The translations under genes were made by a program, and so were the position numbers. A DNA stretch of 12,252 nt, from NCBI GenBank assembly GCA_017502065.1, contig JAFVVU010000128.1, forward strand, positions 1-12,252, written 5' to 3'. This document shows, piece by piece, positions 7,251 through 12,252 of this stretch. This stretch comes from Clostridia bacterium (lineage in GTDB: Bacteria; Bacillota; Clostridia; RUG12999). Within the stretch, counting starts at the first letter, position 1, and each line of letters opens with the position of its first letter. Below the pieces are notes generated by a model. That model was not told where the DNA came from. It saw nothing but the letters and a program-made list of their open reading frames with translations, and did no database searches.

Positions 7251-7272
7251 AGTCCATAAGGAGGTGAAAGAA

Positions 7273-7566
7273 ATGACTGAAATCAAAAGAGCTTATGAAA
7301 CAATCTTTGTTGTTGACGCAACATTAGGTGAAGAAGCTATCAACGGTCTTGTTGAAAAGTTTAAGTCATTAATCGAAGCAAATGCTGAAATCGAAAACGT
7401 AGACGTTTGGGGTAAAAGAAGACTGGCATATGCAATCGATTACAAAACAGAAGGTTATTATGTTCTTATTAACTTTACTTCAAAAACCGATTTCCCTGCA
7501 GAACTTGAACGTATCTACAAGATTACAGACGGTATCATGCGTTCTATAGTAGTCGTTAAAGACTAA
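7273..7566 (+). CDS. rpsF: 30S ribosomal protein S6
   Basis: The 97-residue protein matches S6 throughout: 'YETIFVVDATLGEE' for the first strand and helix, 'WGKRRLAYAIDYKTEGYYVLI' for the central strands that contact S18 and 16S rRNA, and 'ERIYKITDGIMRSIVV' near the end. S6 binds the 30S platform with S18. The ATG at 7273 is chosen because AAGGAGGTGA (7258-7267) ends five bases upstream. A GTG at 7264 lies inside that site and is not the start. It opens the rpsF-ssb-rpsR operon, a very conserved order in Firmicutes. The SSB gene begins 11 bases after its stop. Confidence 0.97.
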   Translation: MTEIKRAYETIFVVDATLGEEAINGLVEKFKSLIEANAEIENVDVWGKRRLAYAIDYKTEGYYVLINFTSKTDFPAELERIYKITDGIMRSIVVVKD

Positions 7567-7577
7567 GGAGGGAAAGT

Positions 7578-8009
7578 ATGCTGAACAAAGTAATTTTAAT
7601 GGGCCGCTTAACACGTGACCCGGAACAGAAATCAACCCAGTCAGGCATCAGTGTAACAACATTTACCCTCGCAGTAGACAGAGGATACACTAAAGCCGGT
7701 GAAGAAAGACAGGCGGATTTTATTAATATCGTTGCATTCCGTGCAAGTGCGGATTTTGTTGCAAGATATTTCACAAAAGGTCAGCTTGTTGCTGTTTGCG
7801 GAAGACTGCAGACAAGAAACTGGGATGATAACGAAGGTAAAAGACATTATGTAACTGAAGTTGTTGCCGATGAGGTTCATTTTGCTGAACCGAAACGTGA
7901 TAATTACGGTGCAGGCGCACCGCAGGCCAGCGGAGATAATTTTTATCAGCCGGCAGTAAATACACAGGGTTTCACAACAGATGTTGATGATGATGATTTA
8001 CCGTTTTAA
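7578..8009 (+). CDS. ssb: Single-stranded DNA-binding protein
   Basis: This 143-residue SSB has an OB-fold at about residues 1-105, beginning '[16 protein letters not shown]' and including '[19 protein letters not shown]' and '[24 protein letters not shown]', all typical of bacterial SSB. A short flexible linker follows. The acidic C-terminal tip 'DDDDLPF' closely matches the family's DDDIPF tail, which recruits replication and repair partners. It forms tetramers on single-stranded DNA during replication, recombination and repair. AGGAGGG partly overlaps the rpsF stop, suggesting coupled translation. The rpsR start lies 23 bases after its stop. Nothing is missing. Confidence 0.97.
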   Translation: MLNKVILMGRLTRDPEQKSTQSGISVTTFTLAVDRGYTKAGEERQADFINIVAFRASADFVARYFTKGQLVAVCGRLQTRNWDDNEGKRHYVTEVVADEVHFAEPKRDNYGAGAPQASGDNFYQPAVNTQGFTTDVDDDDLPF

Positions 8010-8032
8010 TAGTTAATAAGGAGATGAAAATC

Positions 8033-8296
8033 ATGGCTGAAAAGGAAAAAATGGAAAGAACTGACCGTGCTCCTTTAAGAGCAAGACGTGCAAAGAAAAA
8101 AGTTTGCAGTTTCTGCGTGGACAAGGTTGATTCTATCGATTATAAAGATGTTGCTAAATTAAGAAAATATGTTTCTGAAAGAGGCAAAATCGTTCCCAGA
8201 AGAGTAAATGGTTGCTGTGCAAAACATCAGCGTCAGCTGACAACAGCTATTAAAAGAGCAAGAATTATTGCACTTTTACCTTTCTCTGCTGACTAA
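8033..8296 (+). CDS. rpsR: 30S ribosomal protein S18, cysteine-type (zinc-binding form)
   Basis: The 87-residue protein carries the S18 core '[19 protein letters not shown]' followed by '[16 protein letters not shown]'. Cys25 and Cys28 (CSFC) with Cys62 and His65 form the probable zinc site of the 'C+' form of S18, as opposed to the zinc-free form known in many bacilli. It binds S6 on the 30S platform. I chose the ATG at 8033 because AAGGAG (8018-8023) lies nine bases upstream. The in-frame ATG at 8024 directly abuts the binding site. It is the last gene of the operon and ends at a strong hairpin terminator, converging with the AraC gene. Confidence 0.96.
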   Translation: MAEKEKMERTDRAPLRARRAKKKVCSFCVDKVDSIDYKDVAKLRKYVSERGKIVPRRVNGCCAKHQRQLTTAIKRARIIALLPFSAD

Positions 8297-8307
8297 TTCA
8301 AAATTAA

Positions 8308-8337
8308 AGGGTGTAGAAAACTACACCCTCTTTTTTT
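8308..8337 (+). terminator. Rho-independent terminator of the rpsR operon
   Basis: AGGGTGTAG (8308-8316) pairs with CTACACCCT (8321-8329) around an AAAA loop, followed by seven T's (8331-8337). It lies 11 bases after the rpsR stop. The T-run overlaps the stop codon of the convergent AraC gene (8336-8338). The same hairpin may weakly end that transcript, whose far side is A+T-rich but lacks a clean T-run. Confidence 0.92.
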
Positions 8338-9169
8338 ATCCTCTGCGGCTGTATTCTGTTGGGGTCATACCCGTGCGTTTTTTGAAAAATTTGGAGAAAT
8401 AATTCACCGAAGAAAATCCCAGCAAATCTGAAATTTCGGTAAAATTCATATCACTTGACAATACAAGCGTTATTGCCGTATGAAGCTTTAGCTCAAGAAA
8501 ATGCTCCATAATACTTTCGCCCGTTTCCTTTTTATACCGTTTCATAATAACGTTCGGACTTTCGTTCACAAGAGCGGCAATTTCGTCAATTGTAATATTG
8601 GAAAAACGGCGTTCTTCAAGCAGGTCGTTTATTCGGCTTATGCTTTCGGATACATTGTTTTTGGTATTGCTTTTTTCGCTTTGTCCTTCGGAAGAGAAAA
8701 CACCGTTTATTCTGCCAAACAGACGTACAAGGAAACTTTCAAGTCTGGAAGAAATAAGCTCTGTCCACAATGGGTCGGACGGCAGAGTCTTATAAAACCC
8801 TGCCGATTCTTTAATAAGCTCCTCAATAATTAACTTTTCTTTTCCGTCAAGTGTTATCGGATGTTCGCCGAATGAGGTTATTGCTTTGCCCGCGCAAATA
8901 AAATCAAGAATACCAAGATAAAGCTCACAGTTATCGGGATAAATCATTGTAGAGGTTTTGTTCGGCGGACGAAAGATTATCTGACCTGCCGATATTGTTT
9001 CTGTTTTGCCGTCACGAACTATTGACATTTGTCCGCGACTGACATAAAATAGTTGCCAGAAAGAATAAATTTCTTCGTATGGCGTTTTTATTATAGTAAG
9101 AGGTCGGTAGTTAAGTGCGGCAACTATGGTTTGAATATTAAATGTCCTCTTTATTTTGTTAAATAACAT
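8336..9169 (-). CDS. AraC-family transcriptional regulator (cupin plus double HTH)
   Basis: The 277-residue protein has an N-terminal AraC-type cupin at about residues 25-110, with 'FWQLFYVSRGQMSIV' and 'ISAGQIIFRPPN' (the usual Gly and Pro turn before the ligand loop). A connecting region follows, then two helix-turn-helix motifs at about 178-277. The first is 'ITIDEIAALVNESPNVIMKRYKKETGE'. The second is 'NFTEISDLLGFSSVNYFSKFFKKRTGMTP', an excellent match to the family's C-terminal signature. AAAGGAG (9176-9182 on the plus strand) precedes the ATG. It diverges from the oxidoreductase gene across 130 bases with several repeats, so it probably activates that operon in response to a small, perhaps sugar-like, ligand. 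The ligand is unknown. Confidence 0.92.
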   Translation of the reverse strand: MLFNKIKRTFNIQTIVAALNYRPLTIIKTPYEEIYSFWQLFYVSRGQMSIVRDGKTETISAGQIIFRPPNKTSTMIYPDNCELYLGILDFICAGKAITSFGEHPITLDGKEKLIIEELIKESAGFYKTLPSDPLWTELISSRLESFLVRLFGRINGVFSSEGQSEKSNTKNNVSESISRINDLLEERRFSNITIDEIAALVNESPNVIMKRYKKETGESIMEHFLELKLHTAITLVLSSDMNFTEISDLLGFSSVNYFSKFFKKRTGMTPTEYSRRG

Positions 9170-9190
9170 AAATTTCTCCTTTGGCAGAAT

Positions 9191-9212
9191 TTTACCAAAA
9201 ATAAGTGGTAAA
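9191..9212. promoter_or_regulatory. Inverted repeat in the AraC leader, candidate operator
   Basis: TTTACCA (9191-9197) and TGGTAAA (9206-9212) are perfect 7-base inverted repeats with an 8-base spacer. They lie between the AraC start and its predicted promoter, so they could bind a regulator or form a hairpin in the AraC leader. Confidence 0.4.
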
Positions 9213-9224
9213 TTACGTAGTAAT
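9212..9224. repeat. Short palindrome abutting the inverted repeat
   Basis: ATTAC (9212-9216) and GTAAT (9220-9224) flank GTA, immediately next to the 9191-9212 repeat. The two elements share base 9212. Together they form a compact symmetric array in the divergent control region. It may be an operator half-site set, or simply A+T-rich chance. Confidence 0.35.
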
Positions 9225-9247
9225 GTGCCGATTTTTGTGTTATATTT

Positions 9248-9276
9248 ATTTTAAAGAAAAGCTTGTCATTTGTCAA
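9248..9276 (-). promoter_or_regulatory. Promoter of the complete AraC regulator
   Basis: On the reverse strand TTGACA (9276-9271) is followed after exactly 17 bases by TAAAAT (9253-9248), one mismatch from consensus. It gives a leader of about 70 bases before the ATG at 9169 that contains both symmetric repeats. The -35 lies inside a TTGTCA direct repeat. Confidence 0.7.
9263..9275 (+). repeat. TTGTCA direct repeat, candidate AraC binding site
   Basis: TTGTCA occurs at 9263-9268 and again at 9270-9275, separated by one T. AraC-family activators commonly bind direct repeats. The second copy covers the -35 of the divergent AraC promoter, so binding could repress the regulator. No clear plus-strand promoter for the oxidoreductase was found, consistent with dependence on an activator. 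Confidence 0.4.
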
Positions 9277-9299
9277 GTATAAAAAAGGAGACGTATAAA

Positions 9300-10340
9300 A
9301 TGAACAAAAAAATCGGACTTGCAATTGTAGGAACAGGCTCTATTTCGCGTTTGCATACACAGGGCATAAACAGACTTGACTGTGCAGAGCTTGTAGCTGT
9401 ATGTGACATCCATCAGGAACAGCTTGACTGGTATACAAACTTATATCCGATAGCAGCTGACAGATGTTATACAGACTATGATGAAATGCTCAAACGTGAT
9501 GATGTTGACGCTGTAATTGTATGTACAAACGACACAACACACTGCTACCTTTCTGTGCGTGCAATGCGTGCAGGTAAAGATGTTCTTTGCGAAAAACCAA
9601 TGACACTTGATATTAACGAATGTCGCGAAATGGTAAGAGTAGCTGAAGAAACAGGCAGACGTCTTATGGTAGGTCAGGTTTGCCGTAAAACACCGGCTTT
9701 TGTAAAAGCAAAAGAACTTATTGATGAGGGAGCAATCGGTGAGCTTTTCTTTGTTGAATCCGAATATGCACATGATTACATAAATTCTCCCGGTATTGAC
9801 AACTGGAGAAAAACTCCGGAACGTCATCCGATTATCGGCGGCGGTTGCCATGCAGTTGACCTCCTTCGCTGGATTGCAGGCGACCCGACAGAAGTTTTTG
9901 CATATGCAAACCACAAAATGCTTCAGGACTGGCCTATTGATGACTGTGTAATATCTGTTATGAAATTCCCGAATAATGTTATCGGTAAAGTATTCACATC
10001 AATCGGATGTAAACGCAGATATACAATGAGAACTGTTCTTTATGGTTCCAAAGGTACAATTATTGTTGACAATTTAAGTGATACTCTTTCGCTTTTCCGT
10101 GAAAAATCAGACGATGACAAGGGAATACCGGTGCTTTATCAGAGTTCTGAAATCAAGATTCCGGTAGAAGTTAACTCTCATAATATGGAAGGGGAAATCC
10201 GCGATTTCTGCAACTGTATCATCAACAATACCCCTGCAAATCCCGACGGAGAACAGGGACTTCGTACTGTTGCTGTATGTGATGCAATTGTACAGTCAAG
10301 TAAAAAAGGTGAAAAAATAGAAATAGATTATTCACTGTAA
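9300..10340 (+). CDS. Gfo/Idh/MocA-family NAD(P)-dependent oxidoreductase
   Basis: The 346-residue cytoplasmic dehydrogenase has an N-terminal Rossmann fold with 'GLAIVGTGSIS' (Gly11, Gly13) for the NAD(P) phosphate. The family motif Glu98-Lys99-Pro100 follows, with Lys99 the likely catalytic residue. The C-terminal sheet contains 'GGGCHAVDLLRW', with His184 and Asp187 in the substrate pocket. Such enzymes oxidise sugars, inositols or related polyols, but the substrate cannot be chosen here. AAGGAG (9285-9290) lies nine bases before the chosen ATG at 9300. An upstream TTG at 9270 would place the binding site inside the gene and is rejected. The ceramidase-like gene begins 12 bases after its stop, so the two are likely co-transcribed and controlled by the divergent AraC protein. 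Confidence 0.92.
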   Translation: MNKKIGLAIVGTGSISRLHTQGINRLDCAELVAVCDIHQEQLDWYTNLYPIAADRCYTDYDEMLKRDDVDAVIVCTNDTTHCYLSVRAMRAGKDVLCEKPMTLDINECREMVRVAEETGRRLMVGQVCRKTPAFVKAKELIDEGAIGELFFVESEYAHDYINSPGIDNWRKTPERHPIIGGGCHAVDLLRWIAGDPTEVFAYANHKMLQDWPIDDCVISVMKFPNNVIGKVFTSIGCKRRYTMRTVLYGSKGTIIVDNLSDTLSLFREKSDDDKGIPVLYQSSEIKIPVEVNSHNMEGEIRDFCNCIINNTPANPDGEQGLRTVAVCDAIVQSSKKGEKIEIDYSL

Positions 10341-10352
10341 GGAAGTGGTTTT

Positions 10353-11636
10353 ATGTTGAAAGCAGGCTTTTCAAGGGTGGATGTAACACCTCCTCTCGGA
10401 AGCTATGTTGCGGGCGTATTTTATCCAAGATTTGCAAAAGAGGTTCTTGACCCGATCGAGCTTAATGCAATAGCTTTGTCCGACGGGGAAGAAACGGCGC
10501 TTATCATAGCTGCGGATTTTCTTATGATTGTGAAAAAGTATGCCGATATAATCAAAGATATTATTTCGGAAAAAACGGGGGTTCCGGTAACAAACATTAT
10601 GATTCCGTGCCTGCATCAGCACACGTCGATCAAGATTGCAGAAATGCCGCAGGGTATTCTGGAGGATAAGGCATATATTGACGTTCTTTATCGTAAGTTT
10701 GCAGATGTGGCAACAATGGCAATAAACGATATGGAAGAAGCACAGCTTTTCTATGGTCAGGAAGAAACGGAAGAAGAACTTTCCTTTGTCCGCAGATACA
10801 TAATGAACGACGGCAGCGTTGCAACAAATCCGGGCGGAGACCTTCGTAAACAAATAGCAAAAAGATATGCCGAGGCTGACCAGAATGTGCGCCTTTGCAG
10901 ATTTAAAAGGGAAACAAAAAATGATATAGCACTTGTTAACTTTTCAACCCATGCAGACCTTATTCATAAAGAGCTGTTTTCGTTTGACTGGCCGGGCTTT
11001 GTCCGTACATATGTTGAAGCTGACATTGAAGGGGTTTCGTGTATAGCTGTAACAGGTGCAGAAGGCGATACCAACCATGTGGATTTTATGGCGGACAAGA
11101 TTAAAAACGGTTATGACCATTGTAAACATATGGCGAGAATTATTACAAATACTGTTCTTAAAATGTGGGAAAATTTGACACCTTGTGAAGGTGATGAGTT
11201 TGTTTCAAAACAGGATATTGTGTATAATAAAACACGTACCGACGGAGAAGAAAGATACGAAGAAAGTGTAAAACTCCGTGACGCCATACGTGCTAAAACA
11301 GCCCCTCATGACATAACAAAAGCCGGAGAAGCAACAAGAATTATCGCAATTCGTGAAGCACCGATATATCAGAAGATTCCGGTATCAGTACTCCGGATCG
11401 GAAACGTAGGATTTGTAGGGTTTGGTGGCGAACCGTTTATTGCATATGCAGAAGCAGTAAGAAATGCAAATCCGGATAAATTTATTATCTGTTCCTGCTG
11501 TACAAACGGAGGAGAAGGATATCTTCCCACTGCGAAAGCATTTGAGGAAGGCGGATACGAAGCAAGCGCATCGTTGTTCTCGCCGAATATTGAGGAACAA
11601 TGTGTAAATATGGCGATAAAACTTTTAAATGAATAA
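10353..11636 (+). CDS. Cytoplasmic ceramidase-like hydrolase (neutral/alkaline ceramidase N-domain family)
   Basis: The 427-residue protein begins 'GFSRVDVTPPLGSYVAG', typical of the neutral/alkaline ceramidase-like family, but has no signal peptide. By eye the zinc-site motifs are present: 'CLHQHTS' (His88, His90), 'NFSTHAD' (His200), 'GGEPF' (Glu360) and 'GYLPT' (Tyr390). The 'GDVSPN' loop that carries the nucleophile Ser in true ceramidases is replaced by 'GAEGDTNHV' (235-243), with Asn241 near that place. It is therefore probably a metal-dependent hydrolase acting on a small amide, ester or sugar derivative rather than ceramide. The upstream oxidoreductase, 12 bases away, suggests a shared catabolic step. 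AAGGAAG (10339-10345) provides a modest ribosome binding site. Function is inference. Confidence 0.8.
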   Translation: MLKAGFSRVDVTPPLGSYVAGVFYPRFAKEVLDPIELNAIALSDGEETALIIAADFLMIVKKYADIIKDIISEKTGVPVTNIMIPCLHQHTSIKIAEMPQGILEDKAYIDVLYRKFADVATMAINDMEEAQLFYGQEETEEELSFVRRYIMNDGSVATNPGGDLRKQIAKRYAEADQNVRLCRFKRETKNDIALVNFSTHADLIHKELFSFDWPGFVRTYVEADIEGVSCIAVTGAEGDTNHVDFMADKIKNGYDHCKHMARIITNTVLKMWENLTPCEGDEFVSKQDIVYNKTRTDGEERYEESVKLRDAIRAKTAPHDITKAGEATRIIAIREAPIYQKIPVSVLRIGNVGFVGFGGEPFIAYAEAVRNANPDKFIICSCCTNGGEGYLPTAKAFEEGGYEASASLFSPNIEEQCVNMAIKLLNE

Positions 11637-11642
11637 ATCCCC

Positions 11643-11675
11643 AAAAAAGTGCACAAAAAAAGTGCACTTTTTTTT
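11643..11675 (+). terminator. Rho-independent terminator of the oxidoreductase operon
   Basis: A6-GTGCAC (11643-11654) pairs with GTGCAC-T6 (11662-11673) around a seven-A loop, with eight T's (11668-11675). It begins seven bases after the stop. The A/T symmetry means it could also work in reverse. Confidence 0.92.
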
Positions 11676-11681
11676 ATACAT

Positions 11682-11709
11682 TTGAACTAAAAAAAGGTTG
11701 CATTATAAT
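11682..11709 (+). promoter_or_regulatory. Promoter of the secreted protein gene at 11767
   Basis: TTGAAC (11682-11687) and TATAAT (11704-11709) are separated by 16 bases, just after the preceding terminator. The leader would be about 50 bases, ending in AGGAGGA (11754-11760) six bases before the ATG. Confidence 0.7.
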
Positions 11710-11766
11710 TTGATTTATGATAAAATAAATTATGGACTATGTTCTTTGGAAATAGGAGGATGAGAA

Positions 11767-12252
11767 ATGAAGAAAAAATTTATGAAATTTTTGATTGCTG
11801 CATCGGTAATAACGGTGTTTGCATCGTTTGCTTCTCTGGCAGCATCAATAACGATAGACTCTATTGATGAAGTAAATACAACAACAGGAGATGTGAAGGT
11901 AAGCTTTACTGCAACCGATATGGCGGCTGCAGACCAGGTTACTGCACTTGTGTTTACTCCAACAGCGCAGAATTCCGGTCCGGTTGACACAAATATCGTG
12001 TATATCGACCAGAATTCAAACGGCACTTTCTCCGGAAAGCTCAACTTCAAGATGAAAGCCGGTGTTGAAGCAGGAACAGACTGTACCCTTCTTATGGGCG
12101 GTACAGGCGTTGCAACAGCAGCGAGCAAAGATTTTGAATATACAGACTATGTAAGCGGTTATAACGTTTCCGGCACAGTTTCAGGTGTAACAGTTACAGA
12201 ATATTCCGATCCTGAATTTCTAGAAATGATGTTCGGAGATAAAGCAGACACA
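11767..12252 (+). CDS. Secreted beta-rich protein of unknown function, N-terminal part
   Basis: From the ATG at 11767 the frame stays open to the window edge (162 codons), and the 3' end is missing. The product starts with a signal peptide: lysines at 2-4 and 7, then a hydrophobic core ending 'SLAAS', with probable cleavage near residue 26. The mature part is rich in Thr, Val, Ala and Gly with alternating strands such as 'GDVKVSFTATD' and 'NGTFSGKLNFKM', an Ig-like or Big-type extracellular beta-sandwich. A second segment with 'SGYNVSGTVSGVTVT' resembles the start of a carboxypeptidase-regulatory-like domain. I do not recognise a specific family. An SLH or other anchor could lie beyond the window, as in the protein at 279. 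Confidence 0.75.
   Translation, partial: MKKKFMKFLIAASVITVFASFASLAASITIDSIDEVNTTTGDVKVSFTATDMAAADQVTALVFTPTAQNSGPVDTNIVYIDQNSNGTFSGKLNFKMKAGVEAGTDCTLLMGGTGVATAASKDFEYTDYVSGYNVSGTVSGVTVTEYSDPEFLEMMFGDKADT

Noticed and set aside
7264..7272. GTG start for rpsF three codons upstream
   Set aside because: The GTG is part of the AAGGAGGTGA binding site, and S6 proteins begin at the downstream Met.
8024..8032. ATG start for rpsR three codons upstream
   Set aside because: It directly follows AAGGAG with no spacing. The ATG at 8033 has a normal nine-base spacing.
9270..9299. TTG start for the oxidoreductase
   Set aside because: It would place the AAGGAG site inside the coding region. The ATG at 9300 begins right before the Rossmann strand.
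10371..10853. Reverse-strand open frame of 160 codons in the ceramidase-like gene (and a similar one at 9441-9914)
   Set aside because: Both lie antisense to conserved motifs and show no domain or binding site.
1..12252. Mobile element, CRISPR array or defence system
   Set aside because: No transposase, integrase, spaced direct-repeat array or recognised defence gene was found, and every large open region is explained by the listed genes.

Overview
The window looks like a chromosomal segment from an anaerobic Gram-positive bacterium of the Firmicutes, most likely an uncultured member of the class Clostridia. The support is moderate-to-low GC, strong AGGAGG-type ribosome binding sites, TTGACA/TATAAT promoters, hairpin-plus-T-run terminators, an S-layer-homology (SLH) anchored surface protein, an rpsF-ssb-rpsR operon with a cysteine-type (zinc-binding) S18, and a strong preference for TAA stops (10 TAA, 1 TAG, 0 TGA among the 11 genes whose ends are visible). 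The genus cannot be fixed from the sequence. No rRNA, tRNA, CRISPR array, insertion sequence or phage gene was recognised, and no gene-free stretch exceeds about 150 bases.

Layout. (1) 1-137 (-): the 5' end of an AraC-type regulator, leaving the window. (2) 279-3500 (+), divergent from it: a 1073-residue secreted protein with two carbohydrate-binding-like modules, a glycosidase-like barrel and three SLH repeats, closed by a hairpin terminator. (3) 3588-7174 (+): a four-gene, tightly spaced operon of a flavodoxin-like protein, a neurotransmitter:sodium symporter (NSS) family transporter, a YitT-family membrane protein with an in-frame TGA near its natural start, and a Cof-type HAD phosphatase. 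(4) 7179-8337 (+): a perfect-consensus promoter, a structured leader and rpsF-ssb-rpsR, ending in a terminator that faces the next gene. (5) 8336-9169 (-): a complete AraC-type regulator. (6) 9300-11636 (+), divergent from it: a Gfo/Idh/MocA oxidoreductase and a cytoplasmic ceramidase-like protein, followed by a strong terminator. (7) 11767 to the window end (+): the start of a secreted beta-rich protein.

How the genes work together. Regions 1-2 and 5-6 share a plan in which an AraC regulator diverges from genes for carbohydrate or amide metabolism, as in local substrate-responsive control. The surface protein would bind and perhaps cleave polysaccharide at the cell wall. The oxidoreductase and ceramidase-like protein would act on a small cytoplasmic substrate. 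The substrates cannot be read from the sequence. The rpsF-ssb-rpsR block is conserved housekeeping. The transporter operon between them has no obvious single pathway.

No clearly new multi-gene system was seen. The points most worth a second look are the TGA in the YitT gene, the ceramidase-like protein that keeps the apparent metal ligands but lacks the usual nucleophile serine, a regulator gene whose promoter predicts a leaderless mRNA, and a promoter whose -35 appears to lie in a terminator loop.
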